Assembly: GCF_017873765.1 (NCBI RefSeq)
Contig: NZ_JAGGKP010000001.1
Location: 1,054,001-1,118,000 of the forward strand
Length of the DNA: 64,000 nt
Direction of reading: 5' to 3'
DNA from: Paenibacillus sediminis
GTDB taxonomy: Bacteria > Bacillota > Bacilli > Paenibacillales > Paenibacillaceae
The first letter of the stretch is position 1, and the number at the start of each line of letters is the position of its first letter. Under the pieces are notes generated by a model. It was not told the origin of the DNA. It saw only the letters and a list, made by a program, of their open reading frames with translations, and made no database searches. The position numbers and the translations under genes are program-made. Shown here one piece after another: positions 34,275 through 42,634 of the stretch.

Positions 34275-35768
34275 TTAATGAGTTACAGATAGTTCTTTTT
34301 GGTCAGCTTTTTCTTCATCTTGCCACCATTTGAAGCCTTGTTCAGCAAGCAGACGGTCAGATGCTTCAGGGCCATATGAACCAGCTGGATATGTTTCAAG
34401 CGGTACAAGATTTTCTTCGAATGCATCTAGAATTGGTTGTACTAATTCCCAAGCTTGCTCAACTTCTTCCCAATGCGCGAAGAACGAAGCGTCGCCTCTA
34501 ATAGCATCGTGGATGAGCAATTCATATGCTTCTGGAATATTGTCGCTTGCAGGTGAGAAGTCCATATTAATGGATTCCATTTCACCATTTTTCAGCAGAT
34601 TTTTACCGTTCAATTGCAACGTAATTTTTTCGTTCGGATTTATTTGAATCGTTAGCAGGTTAGGTGCAGCCTTGCTGCCTTGCAAATCCTGCAACGGATC
34701 TTTAAATTCAACAACAATTTTAGTGCATTTCTCAGCCATTCTTTTGCCTGTACGAATGTAGAACGGAACTTCTCTCCAGAAAAAGTCCTCAATCCACAGA
34801 CGGGCAGCAATGAACGTATCCGTCATTGAAGAAGGATCAACGCCTGGCTCTTCACGGTATCCTACAACAGGTTTGCCATTCATCTTGCCAGCCGTATATT
34901 GAGCACGAACTACGTGTTTAGCCACATCTTCTTTTGCAATACGGCGAATCGATTTCATAAGGCTGCTTTTTTGGTTGCGAATATTTTGCGGTGTAATTGG
35001 AGTTGGCAAATGCATAGCTGTCATAAGAAGCATTTGCAACATATGGTTTTGGAACATATCGCGGATTGCACCAGTACCATCGTAGTATCCGGCTCTTTCC
35101 TCTACCCCAACCGTTTCACTTGCTGTAATTTGAATGTTTGCAATGTACTGGTTGTTCCAAAGAGCTTTGAGGAACGGATTAGCTGCAACCAATGTTTCAA
35201 GATTTTGTACCATTGGTTTACCTAGATAGTGGTCAATGCGGAAAATTTCATCTTCCTCGAACGATTTGCTCAATTTTTCATTCAGTTCACGAGCTGATTT
35301 CAAATCATGTCCGAATGGTTTTTCAATAATGAGACGTTTCCAACCCTTAGTATTACCGAGGCCGCTTTCTTTGATATTTAAAGCAATCACATCAAAGAAT
35401 TCAGGGGCAACGGACAAATAGAACAAACGGTTTTGAGGAATGTTCAGCTCTTTCTCACGAGATTCAACGAGCTTAAGCAATTCCTTATAACCTTCTTTAT
35501 CCGCTGCATCCAAACCATAATATCGGAAATAACTGATGAATTCCGCCACGCTGGCATGATCTTCTGGTTTGCGTCTTGAGAAAGTGTTCAGCGAATTTTC
35601 GACATATTGTTGAAATTCGTCGTCAGAAAATTTATTTCGTCCCAAACCGATAATCGATAAAGTCCGCGGTAATTTTTGTTCTAGATATAAGTTGTACAGT
35701 GCCGGGAATATTTTTCTCTTTGCTAAATCACCGGTTGAACCAAATAAAACAAAAGTCAATGATTCCAA
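34275..35768 (-). CDS. zwf: Glucose-6-phosphate dehydrogenase
   Basis: 497 residues, full-length. Dinucleotide motif FGSTGDLAKRKIFPALY, active-site FRIDHYLGKPMVQN (His and Lys), EKPFGHDLKSA and a C-terminal domain ending GSYGPEASDRLLAEQGFKWW. Oxidises glucose 6-phosphate to the lactone and makes NAD(P)H. A GGAGGAG site precedes the ATG. Upstream is a promoter-like TATAAT with a TACTTAC half-site (35852-35858 on the minus strand) resembling the hxlR operator arm. With gnd and hxlAB it completes an oxidative RuMP cycle. Confidence 0.95.
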   Translation of the reverse strand: MESLTFVLFGSTGDLAKRKIFPALYNLYLEQKLPRTLSIIGLGRNKFSDDEFQQYVENSLNTFSRRKPEDHASVAEFISYFRYYGLDAADKEGYKELLKLVESREKELNIPQNRLFYLSVAPEFFDVIALNIKESGLGNTKGWKRLIIEKPFGHDLKSARELNEKLSKSFEEDEIFRIDHYLGKPMVQNLETLVAANPFLKALWNNQYIANIQITASETVGVEERAGYYDGTGAIRDMFQNHMLQMLLMTAMHLPTPITPQNIRNQKSSLMKSIRRIAKEDVAKHVVRAQYTAGKMNGKPVVGYREEPGVDPSSMTDTFIAARLWIEDFFWREVPFYIRTGKRMAEKCTKIVVEFKDPLQDLQGSKAAPNLLTIQINPNEKITLQLNGKNLLKNGEMESINMDFSPASDNIPEAYELLIHDAIRGDASFFAHWEEVEQAWELVQPILDAFEENLVPLETYPAGSYGPEASDRLLAEQGFKWWQDEEKADQKELSVTH

Positions 35769-35980
35769 GGTTCTCTCCTCCTTTTATTGCTTATCTCTCT
35801 AGGGTCTATTTTTTGTCCCAAACTATATTATATATACAAATTCGCATTATAGTAAGTACTGACTTAAAAGTTGTTTCATTTCTTAAAATGATATTCTTGC
35901 TCAGAAATGTCATTAAAACGCCTTATTTTCAAGGAAAAACCGCATTTTTTATTCGACAAAAATTTTTTTTATTCGACATA

Positions 35981-36016
35981 AAATAAATAGTCCTCACCCT
36001 TCGCGAGGACTATTTA
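35981..36016 (-). terminator. hxlAB terminator
   Basis: AAATAGTCCTC/GAGGACTATTT stem with a T-rich minus-strand tail, 13 bases after the hxlB stop. Confidence 0.8.
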
Positions 36017-36028
36017 AAACAAGAGAAT

Positions 36029-36583
36029 CTACTCTAAATTGGCATGTCTACCAAACATTGTTGTAGAGCTCATACCTTTCTTTTCCATCATTTTTAAGAT
36101 GACGGCATCAAAGAATACTAAGAGTGTCTGCTCAAATAATGCCCCCATTGGTTGAATGGTGAAATCACTATTTGATTTATCTTTAGGAGAACCCGGCAAT
36201 TTAACGGTGATATCCGATAATTTACCAATGCTGGATTCTGGAAAGATCGTAACAGCCGCAACAGTCCCTTGAATATTCTTAGCTTTTTCTGCCATAATAA
36301 GCAAGCTTTTTGTTTCCCCTGAACCTGATCCGATGATCAAGATGTCTTCTTTTTCGAAGTTAGGAGTTACGGTTTCACCAACAACGTAAGCGTCCAGTCC
36401 CATTTGCATCATACGCATGACAAATGCTTTGGCCATAAGACCAGATCTTCCCGCTCCAGCTACAAAAATTTTCTTGGATTCAAGAATAGAATTCACCAAT
36501 TTGTCAGTTTCTGCTTCTGGGATGGCCGCAATCGAGCGATTTAGTTCTTTAACAATTTCATTTGCATATTGTGTCGTCTGCAT
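36029..36583 (-). CDS. hxlB: 6-phospho-3-hexuloisomerase
   Basis: 184 residues from the second ATG (36583), matching the MxTTxY start of B. subtilis HxlB; an ATG at 36592 overlapping the hxlA stop is possible. SIS-domain isomerase: KKIFVAGAGRSGLMAKAFVMRM, GETVTPNFEKEDILIIGSGSGETKSL, PESSIGKLSDITVKLPGSPKDKS and FEQTLLVFFDAVILKMMEKKG. Converts 3-hexulose 6-phosphate to fructose 6-phosphate, the second step of formaldehyde fixation. Translationally coupled to hxlA. Confidence 0.93.
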   Translation of the reverse strand: MQTTQYANEIVKELNRSIAAIPEAETDKLVNSILESKKIFVAGAGRSGLMAKAFVMRMMQMGLDAYVVGETVTPNFEKEDILIIGSGSGETKSLLIMAEKAKNIQGTVAAVTIFPESSIGKLSDITVKLPGSPKDKSNSDFTIQPMGALFEQTLLVFFDAVILKMMEKKGMSSTTMFGRHANLE

Positions 36584-36591
36584 CGTGATCA

Positions 36592-37224
36592 TTATCCTTG
36601 TTTAATCAATTTTTGCATTTCTGCAGCTGTCGCTTTCATATCTTCTGCGCCAGTAATACCACCGCCTACGATAACTAGATCCGGCTTAGCTTGAATCACT
36701 TCAGGCAATGTGCTGAGTTTAATACCGCCTGCTACAGCAGTTTTTGCATTTTTCACAACACGTTTAATTTTTTTAAGGTCTTCAAATGAGTTTTGACCTA
36801 CAGCTTGAAGATCGTAACCTGTATGCACGCAAATGTAATCTACACCCATCGCATCAAGTTCTTTAGCACGTCCTTCAATATCTTTAACACTGATCATGTC
36901 GACCAAGATTTTTTTGTTTTGTTTCTTCGCTTCCGCTACAGCCCCTTTAATGGACTCGTCTTCCGCTACACCAAGAATGGTGATGATGTCAGCTCCTGCT
37001 TCGGAAGCTTTCATGACTTCATAGCCTGCAGCATCCATAATTTTAAGGTCAGCAAGTACTTTTAGGTTAGGGTATGCTTGCTTCACTTCTTTCACCGCTC
37101 TAAGACCTTCGTTAATAACGACAGGTGTACCAATTTCGACGATATCGATATACGGTTCAACCTCTTTCAATAATTCGATGGCTTGCGGAATGTTTACCAA
37201 ATCTAATGCTAATTGCAGTTCCAT
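36592..37224 (-). CDS. hxlA: 3-hexulose-6-phosphate synthase
   Basis: 210 residues from the ATG at 37224, with GAGGAGAG about nine bases upstream. A TIM barrel of the OMP-decarboxylase suprafamily with ADLKIMDAAG (Asp-x-Lys-x-x-Asp, residues ~59-64), DMISVKDIEGRAKELDAMGVDYICVHTGYD and the phosphate loop VVGGGITGAED. Condenses formaldehyde with ribulose 5-phosphate in an Mg-dependent reaction. First gene of the hxlAB operon. Induction by HxlR is expected; a palindrome at 37405-37425 is a candidate regulatory site. Confidence 0.95.
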   Translation of the reverse strand: MELQLALDLVNIPQAIELLKEVEPYIDIVEIGTPVVINEGLRAVKEVKQAYPNLKVLADLKIMDAAGYEVMKASEAGADIITILGVAEDESIKGAVAEAKKQNKKILVDMISVKDIEGRAKELDAMGVDYICVHTGYDLQAVGQNSFEDLKKIKRVVKNAKTAVAGGIKLSTLPEVIQAKPDLVIVGGGITGAEDMKATAAEMQKLIKQG

Positions 37225-37404
37225 GTGTTTATCTCTCCTCATGTAAATGTATTTTATGATTGCATGTGTCTTCGTATTATGATGATCCTGCCACCTAATT
37301 ATTTAACTTTCTCTATGGGAAGTTTTTAGCGACAGTCCATCTACTTACACACTTTGTTGTTTGAGACATACATAATACTAGGTCCAGACTTTCAAAAAAG
37401 GAAG

Positions 37405-37425
37405 TACGCACTTTAAAGTGGCGTA
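37405..37425. promoter_or_regulatory. Palindrome upstream of hxlA
   Basis: TACGCACTTTAAAGTGGCGTA: the core CACTTTAAAGTG is perfectly symmetric and the outer TACG/CGTA arms pair with one-base offset. It is followed within 13 bases by TACTTTTCGTAACTA in minus-strand orientation (37424-37438), which shares both arms of the hxlR operator. A single GTAAGTA half-site also lies at 37342-37348. Candidate HxlR activation region. Confidence 0.4.
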
Positions 37426-37471
37426 GTTACGAAAAGTATACTATTGTGTGTTTTGGCCGAATTATGAACAT

Positions 37472-37498
37472 AAAAAAAAACCGCGATGTACGCGGTTT
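37472..37498 (-). terminator. Terminator of the deoR-HAD operon
   Basis: ACCGCG/CGCGGT hairpin and a nine-base T run on the minus strand, overlapping the HAD stop codon. Almost identical in sequence to the hairpin at 13073-13098. Confidence 0.75.
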
Positions 37499-38309
37499 AA
37501 TAACTGCCTGTTAACGATTGGTTATACTCAAATACCCATTCTACAGCATCCGCCACGGACTGAACGACATGACGTGCATGCTTCTGTACCTCTTCTTGGC
37601 TGTTCTTCATCGCAAAGCTATAAGGAGTTAAAGCGAACATAGACAAGTCATTAAATGAATCCCCAATACAAGCGACTTCGTCTCTCTGTAGACCTAAATG
37701 ATGAATTAACACTGATAAACCTTCTCCTTTAGAGACATGAACCGGCATGACGTCAAGGCAATCCTTATCTGAAATATATAATTCAAGTTTGCCTTTAAAT
37801 TGTGCACTCAAATCTGCTTGTAAAGATCGCAGTTTATCCAGTTCCCCAAAAAAAGAAAACTTGCTTGGTTGTAATTCATTACTCGCTAATGCGGATTCAA
37901 GATCATGTTTCTCTACTCCTGTACCGAACACACGCGCTTCATAAGCGATCGTTTCCTTCGTTCTTTCGGTAAAGTAAAATGAATCATCTGTACAATAAAT
38001 AAAATTAACAAGGTCATCTATTCTCGTTGCTCGAAACAACTCCAGAGCCGTTTCAGTATTCATATGATTTGAGGCTATTAATTTCTTCGTATTCGTATGT
38101 ACCGTAGCTCCATTTTGGCTTACAGCAAAAAATTGTTCGTCGAAATGCTGCATCACTTGACTTAACTCAGTGAACATCCTTCCTGATGCAAAGCATATAT
38201 GATAATCGTTAGCTCGGGCTTTCTTAATTGCTTCTTGATCTTCAGTTTGAATTTGGTGGTCACGGTTTAATAACGTTCCATCAAGATCGCTAACAATCAG
38301 TTTAATCAT
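37497..38309 (-). CDS. Cof-type HAD-IIB phosphatase
   Basis: 270 residues from the ATG at 38309 with GGAGGAG upstream; it overlaps the end of the deoR gene by eight bases. Motif I VSDLDGTLLN (Asp nucleophile at residue 8), motif II CFASGR, large C2B cap, motif III/IV SKGEGLSVLIHHL and GDSFNDLSMF. Dephosphorylates small phospho-metabolites, often sugar phosphates or FMN/PLP. The operon with a DeoR-type sugar-phosphate-responsive regulator suggests a sugar phosphate substrate. Confidence 0.88.
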   Translation of the reverse strand: MIKLIVSDLDGTLLNRDHQIQTEDQEAIKKARANDYHICFASGRMFTELSQVMQHFDEQFFAVSQNGATVHTNTKKLIASNHMNTETALELFRATRIDDLVNFIYCTDDSFYFTERTKETIAYEARVFGTGVEKHDLESALASNELQPSKFSFFGELDKLRSLQADLSAQFKGKLELYISDKDCLDVMPVHVSKGEGLSVLIHHLGLQRDEVACIGDSFNDLSMFALTPYSFAMKNSQEEVQKHARHVVQSVADAVEWVFEYNQSLTGSY

Positions 38310-39078
38310 CGTTATTCTCCTCCGATACAATGAATAGTTGTACACCATGATCCGACAGCTCATTCATCATTTTGTCACTTGGACGCTTATCCGTAATGAG
38401 TAAGTCCACCTCTTCTAAATCAGCAATTTTGTAAAACATCTGATGTTCAAATTTCGTATGGTCTGCAAGCACAATGACTTGACCTGCTCTACGAATCATC
38501 TCACGCTTAACAGCTCCATCTTCTTCATGAGGAAAAGACAAGCCACTCGAAGTAATTCCACATGCGCCTAGAAACAATTTGTCTACATGGTAATCAGCCA
38601 ATTTCGATAATGTTGCAGATCCGTATAAGAAACGGTGCTTTGGATCCAATATTCCTCCGAGCAAATGAATCGTTACCTTTTCTTTCTTGGAAAGAGTGTC
38701 AGCATTATCAATCGAGTTGGTTACAACAACAATATCCTGAGCAGAGATGTTCTCAGCCGCATATTGAACCGTTGTTGAAGCATCCATTGCAATAAAATCT
38801 CCATTTTTGACAAGTGTAGCAGCAAATCGTCCAATCTCCTGCTTCTCGCCTGACTCTTTGGTTAGACGATCTTTATACTCTTTAACTTCCTTGGTTTGAG
38901 TCGGTAATACTGCACCACCGTGCGTTCGTATAATCACTCCGAGCTCATCCATTTTTAATAAATCACGACGAGCAGTATCTCGAGATACTTCAAATAGACG
39001 GCAAATATCTTGAATACTTACACGCTGATGCTCTTTCAAATATTCCAAAATAGCCTGTATTCGTTCTTCTTGATACAT
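38302..39078 (-). CDS. DeoR-family transcriptional regulator
   Basis: 258 residues from the ATG at 39078 with AGGTGAATTC upstream. N-terminal HTH: ERIQAILEYLKEHQRVSIQDICRLFEVSRDTARRDLLKMDELGVIIRTHGGA, the diagnostic DeoR signature. The C-terminal sensor domain contains GDFIAMDASTTVQYAAE and LGACGI...VKREMIRRAGQVIVLADHTKF, a phosphosugar-binding fold. Probably represses its own operon and senses a sugar phosphate. The partner gene is a HAD phosphatase. Confidence 0.9.
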   Translation of the reverse strand: MYQEERIQAILEYLKEHQRVSIQDICRLFEVSRDTARRDLLKMDELGVIIRTHGGAVLPTQTKEVKEYKDRLTKESGEKQEIGRFAATLVKNGDFIAMDASTTVQYAAENISAQDIVVVTNSIDNADTLSKKEKVTIHLLGGILDPKHRFLYGSATLSKLADYHVDKLFLGACGITSSGLSFPHEEDGAVKREMIRRAGQVIVLADHTKFEHQMFYKIADLEEVDLLITDKRPSDKMMNELSDHGVQLFIVSEENNDD

Positions 39079-39230
39079 CGATGAATTCACCTGCCTTCGT
39101 AGTTGATAATGAATCATAAAATGTATGACTTCTTAAGTGATTATAAGTTTATTCAAGCGATTGTGCAATACTATTTAAGTATTTGTAAGTCGATATCATT
39201 ATTTTAGGTATCAAAATTTCATATTCAACA

Positions 39231-39257
39231 ACAAAAAAGACTGCCTCACGGCAGCCT
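39231..39257 (-). terminator. Terminator of the YqkE-family gene
   Basis: Minus strand GGCTGCC/GGCAGTC hairpin with TTTTTTG tail, eleven bases past the stop. Confidence 0.75.
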
Positions 39258-39267
39258 GCATATTCAA

Positions 39268-39528
39268 TTATTTGTATTTTTCCCAATCAAGACTGCTGTT
39301 GTTCAGCAGATATTCAAAATCGTTTTCGCGTTGTTTCTGTTCCGCCTTACGCTCTTCCTCAGCTTGCTTTCTAGCAACTTCTTTTTGTTTTTCTTCGATT
39401 TCTTTAAGTTGGTCAGCCTGTGCCTTCAGCTTATTTAGAACTTCGGCATTTAGAAGATCTTTTAAAGTTGCAGGTTTATCCTGATTCGCATGGTTTGGCG
39501 CTGGAATTGTCTTCTTTTTCTTAGCCAC
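39268..39528 (-). CDS. yqkE: YqkE-family small coiled-coil protein (DUF3886)
   Basis: 86 residues. A lysine-rich start, then the family segment TLKDLLNAEVLNKLKAQADQLKEIEEKQKE, a charged coiled coil (QAEEERKAEQKQ) and a C-terminal FEYLLNNSSLDWEKYK. The pattern L...D.L...LK.QA..L...E...K and the terminal DW motif match B. subtilis YqkE. Function unknown. AGAGGTGAATTACAGTGG-type site upstream. Confidence 0.75.
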   Translation of the reverse strand: MAKKKKTIPAPNHANQDKPATLKDLLNAEVLNKLKAQADQLKEIEEKQKEVARKQAEEERKAEQKQRENDFEYLLNNSSLDWEKYK

Positions 39529-39574
39529 TGTAATTCACCTCTCGATTTCTCGAGGCTATTATAGCATACATTAT

Positions 39575-39639
39575 AATTCAGGAATTCTGAATTCATAGAC
39601 ATATGTGGAATCTTTTCTTATAATGTTCGTTACGAACAT
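39575..39639 (+). promoter_or_regulatory. Promoter with two nested palindromes upstream of the 100-residue protein gene
   Basis: TAGACA (39595-39600), 18-base spacer, TATAAT (39619-39624). ATGTTCGTTACGAACAT (39623-39639), an odd-centred perfect palindrome, covers the start point. AATTCAGGAATTCTGAATT (39575-39593), a near palindrome, lies just upstream of the -35. Confidence 0.55.
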
Positions 39640-39671
39640 ATTTGTGTAGCCAAAAAAGGATGAATTGTAGC

Positions 39672-39974
39672 ATGGCATTCGGAATCAATAGAGAAGAACT
39701 AACAAAGTGGAAAGAGGCTGTTTCCAGAGGAGAAATCGCATTTATAACACACTATTGGTTAGAACCGCGATTTCCGGGGATCAAGACAGTTACCAAGGTA
39801 GGCTGCGCTAACCTGGAACGATTAACAGAATGGTGCGCTCAAAATGGTTTAGACCCGAAATATATTCATCGTCGCCGCCCCTTTCCTCACTTTGACCTTA
39901 TAGGCCCAAAACAAAAGGAGATACTACAGAAGGAGCTTCTATGGGATCAGTTGAAACGATTTCATATGCTGTAA
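39672..39974 (+). CDS. Small conserved-looking protein, possibly YneQ-like
   Basis: 100 residues from the ATG at 39672. Motifs FGINREELTKWKEAVSRGEIAFITHYWLEPRFPG, VTKVGCANLERLTEWC and PFPHFDLIGPKQKEIL. Compact and soluble. The GEIAFLTHYW and PHFDL blocks remind me of the B. subtilis YneQ family, but this is from memory and tentative. Function unknown. Transcribed alone from a promoter with a strong palindrome over its start point, followed by a terminator. Confidence 0.6.
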   Translation: MAFGINREELTKWKEAVSRGEIAFITHYWLEPRFPGIKTVTKVGCANLERLTEWCAQNGLDPKYIHRRRPFPHFDLIGPKQKEILQKELLWDQLKRFHML

Positions 39975-39989
39975 TCTTATTAAACATAT

Positions 39990-40034
39990 AAAACCCTTTA
40001 CCTCGTATAACAACGTGGTCAAAGGGTTTTTTAT
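39990..40034 (+). terminator. Terminator between the 100-residue protein gene and spoVAD
   Basis: AAAACCCTTT...AAAGGGTTTTTTATT; works best for the plus strand but lies between convergent genes. Confidence 0.75.
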
Positions 40035-40068
40035 TATTGTGACGATTTTTTTATTATAGTGACGATAA

Positions 40069-41079
40069 TTATACATTACTCTCAATTGATACCGCATGTG
40101 CGATGCACGGTACACTTTCCCCTTGCTGATAAGACAGAGGCGACAATAACGCGCCGGTCGCCACAACAAGAATACGATTCAGTTCACCCTTCTGTACCCG
40201 CTTCAGCAAGTGCCCGTAAGTGACGACTGCCGAACAGCCGCACCCGCTTGCTCCAGCTTGTACATTCTGCTTGTTGTAATCATAGATCATCATTCCGCAA
40301 TCTTTATACTGGGTTTGCTGAATGGGAATATTATGCTTTGCAAATAAATTTTTCGCGATTTCGTACCCCACTTTAGACAAATCACCTGTAACAATCAGAT
40401 CGTAATGACCTGGCTCAATTTCTAGATCACGCAAATGAGCTTCAATCGTATCTACTGCTGCGGGAGCCATTGCCGCACCCATGTTAAATGGATCGGTAAT
40501 GCCCATGTCCACGACTCTTCCGATCGTTGCCGATGTTACAACAGGGCCTTCCCCTTTTGGGGCTAATACTACCGCGCCTGATCCCGTTACAGTGAATTGG
40601 GCTGTTGGCGGTTTCTGAGATCCGTATTCTGTGGGATAACGAAATTGCTTTTCAGTGCTCGCATTATGGCTTCCTGTACCTGAGAGAACATATTTAGCCC
40701 CGCCAGAATTAACGACATATGAAGCCAGCGCCAGACTCTCCATTGATGTAGAGCAAGCACCGAAGAGGCCAAAATAGGGGATTGATAACGTTCGAGCAGC
40801 AAAGCTGCTGCTAATGATCTGATTCATTAAATCGCCGCCGAAATGAAATTGTACCTGCTCCTTCGTCAGGTTCGCATGCTCAATCGCAAGCTTAGCTGCT
40901 TCTTCGATTATCGTTCTTTCGGCCTTCTCCCAGCTATCTTGTCCGAAGTACAGATCACCATGAATAATGTCAAAGTCATTCGCAAGCGGTCCTTGACCTT
41001 CAAATGGACCCACTACAGTTGCTGTCGAGATAATGGTTGGTTTATTCTCAAACACCCAGCTTTGATGTCCCTTAAGCAT
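40069..41079 (-). CDS. spoVAD: Stage V sporulation protein AD
   Basis: 336 residues from the ATG at 41079 with GGAGGTG nine bases upstream, close to the usual 338. A thiolase-like fold: GHQSWVFENKPTIISTATVVGPFEGQGPL, FGGDLMNQIISSSFAARTLSIPYFGLFGACSTSMESLALA, PTAQFTVTGSGAV and ASGCGCSA. Soluble lobe of the SpoVA dipicolinic acid channel, binding DPA at the inner spore membrane. One base after spoVAC. spoVAE(b), normally next, is missing. Confidence 0.93.
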   Translation of the reverse strand: MLKGHQSWVFENKPTIISTATVVGPFEGQGPLANDFDIIHGDLYFGQDSWEKAERTIIEEAAKLAIEHANLTKEQVQFHFGGDLMNQIISSSFAARTLSIPYFGLFGACSTSMESLALASYVVNSGGAKYVLSGTGSHNASTEKQFRYPTEYGSQKPPTAQFTVTGSGAVVLAPKGEGPVVTSATIGRVVDMGITDPFNMGAAMAPAAVDTIEAHLRDLEIEPGHYDLIVTGDLSKVGYEIAKNLFAKHNIPIQQTQYKDCGMMIYDYNKQNVQAGASGCGCSAVVTYGHLLKRVQKGELNRILVVATGALLSPLSYQQGESVPCIAHAVSIESNV

Positions 41080-41080
41080 A

Positions 41081-41569
41081 TTAAGACGCACCTCCAGCCG
41101 AACTTGGGTCGAATATCAATCGCAGCAAAGCGATGATAAACGCTGCCACCGTTCCGAAAACAATGACAGAACCCGCTAATTTGAACATGTTCGCTCCTAC
41201 ACCTAGGACAAGTCCTTCACTACGATGCTCAATAGCCGCAGAGGCCATCGAGTTGGCAAAACCGGTGACCGGTACCGCTGAACCAGCTCCTGCCCACTGC
41301 GCGATTTTATCATACACACCAAAACTCGTTAAGATGACAGACAGCAGAATTAGGACAGCTACTGTTGGGCTTGCGGCTTCCTTCTGATCCATTCCGCCCC
41401 ATTTCATGAACATTTGCTGAATAATTTCTCCGATTTCACAAATGATCCCGCCAGCAATAAATGCACGGATACAGTTTTGCAGAATAGGTCGCTTCGGTTC
41501 AATTTTTTTAGCAAGTTCTTGATACTCCTGCATAACTGGAGTCAGTTTTTTTTTCTTTTTGCTAGCCAT
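41081..41569 (-). CDS. spoVAC: Stage V sporulation protein AC
   Basis: 162 residues from the third ATG (41569), nine bases after AGGAG. Basic N-terminus, then KRPILQNCIRAFIAGGIICEIGEIIQQ, GVYDKIAQWAGAGSAVPVTGFANSMASAAIEHRSEGLVLGVGANMFKLAGSVIVFG, the highly conserved channel core. An integral membrane, mechanosensitive component of the DPA channel. Encoded between the DUF421 gene and spoVAD; the three are a compact operon. Confidence 0.93.
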   Translation of the reverse strand: MASKKKKKLTPVMQEYQELAKKIEPKRPILQNCIRAFIAGGIICEIGEIIQQMFMKWGGMDQKEAASPTVAVLILLSVILTSFGVYDKIAQWAGAGSAVPVTGFANSMASAAIEHRSEGLVLGVGANMFKLAGSVIVFGTVAAFIIALLRLIFDPSSAGGAS

Positions 41570-41581
41570 CTGCATCATCTC

Positions 41582-42460
41582 CTAAGTAGTAAGTATGGGC
41601 TTGATGTCCTTAATGACTTGATCCAACTGTTTAGAACACTGCTCGTACATCTTTTTCCCTTGTTCATCACTCGTTGAAAGGGAGAACATTTCTAAATCTG
41701 CTTCGCATTTCTTTAGCTGGGCAAGCAGTGAAGCTTTTTGCTGAGGCTCGGGTACCTTGATCTCATCATCAAACAAATCCACATACAGTTGTCCATATGT
41801 ATCGACTTGACCTAGGTAGACGTTATCAACAGAAACCCCTATTTTTTCTAATTCTGTATTTAACCATTTACGATTGTATCCAAGTGTTGCGAGCGGCTCG
41901 TCCATAATTTTGCCGTCTAAAATTACGGTTTGCGGCTCGTTCTCAGGTGATACTTTTATACCTAAATCCGATGGCGTTAAAGGTTGGTATTCCTTCTTAA
42001 CGAGCACATTAATTTCTCCGCTTGGCTCAATGACTGCAAATTCAACCTCAGATGCTCTGAATACATTTTTCTTCCTTAATTGTTCAATCAATTCTTCGTT
42101 CGTCAAACGTTCTTTCTTTAAGTTATCTTCAAGAATTTTGCCATCTTTTATTAAAACGGTGCCCTTGCTGTCAATAAAATTACGAGCAATTTTACTTTTA
42201 ATTTGCAAAAATTCGATACCCAGCGATACGAGAACCCAGACAGCTAACGAGATCAAACCGAGGTACCAATCGTTTTTAAGGTCCATTGATATGTAAGCTG
42301 CCAAATCGCCAATGGTAATCCCTGTAATGTATTCAAAGAAAGATAATTGAGATATTTGTCTCTTACCTAAGAGCCTTGTTAACGCAAATAGACCAATGAT
42401 AGCCCCTAAAGTTCGAACAATGACTTCTATCCATTCTGGCATTTGTGACATTTGTGGCAT
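41582..42460 (-). CDS. DUF421/YetF-family membrane protein with DUF1657-like C-terminal tail
   Basis: 292 residues from the ATG at 42460, seven bases after GGAGG. Three N-terminal helices (IVRTLGAIIGLFALTRLLGKRQISQLSFFEYITGITIGDLAAY). Then the YetF domain: LQIKSKIARNFIDSKGTVLIKDGKILEDNLKKERLTNEELIEQLRKKNVF, EVEFAVIEPSGEINVLVKKE. The last ~50 residues (LLAQLKKCEADLEMFSLST) align with the separate DUF1657 protein encoded divergently at 42635. Together with spoVAC/AD this is the gene set of spoVA-2-type clusters linked to spore heat resistance. Confidence 0.85.
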   Translation of the reverse strand: MPQMSQMPEWIEVIVRTLGAIIGLFALTRLLGKRQISQLSFFEYITGITIGDLAAYISMDLKNDWYLGLISLAVWVLVSLGIEFLQIKSKIARNFIDSKGTVLIKDGKILEDNLKKERLTNEELIEQLRKKNVFRASEVEFAVIEPSGEINVLVKKEYQPLTPSDLGIKVSPENEPQTVILDGKIMDEPLATLGYNRKWLNTELEKIGVSVDNVYLGQVDTYGQLYVDLFDDEIKVPEPQQKASLLAQLKKCEADLEMFSLSTSDEQGKKMYEQCSKQLDQVIKDIKPILTT

Positions 42461-42570
42461 TCCATAACCTCCTCTTAACATCAACAGTGAACACCAAAAT
42501 TATTTACTTATGGAATGTTTTTATGACATGAAATATTAGGATAATTGGTTATTTTTTCTTGTGAACTTGC

Positions 42571-42600
42571 TGAATGATTAGAAAATTTCAGGCCAAAATA
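42571..42600 (+). promoter_or_regulatory. Candidate forespore (sigma-G/F) promoter of the DUF1657 gene
   Basis: TGAATG (42571-42576), 17-base spacer, CAAAATA (42594-42600): fits the -35 TGHATR and is 5/7 to the -10 CATWHTA of forespore sigma factors. Confidence 0.35.
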
Positions 42601-42634
42601 TCTCATGTGAAATTCACGAGGAGGTGATCTTGTC

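Noticed and set aside
37472-37498. Relation of the hairpins at 13073 and 37472 (nearly identical CGCG stems) as a mobile repeat
   Set aside because: Similarity is confined to the terminator stem and A run with a different loop base; best explained as a common terminator type.
39623-39639. LexA (SOS) box
   Set aside because: The Bacillota box is CGAAC-N4-GTTCG; here the arms are GTTCG-N3-CGAAC, the inverse order, so it was kept only as an unassigned palindrome.
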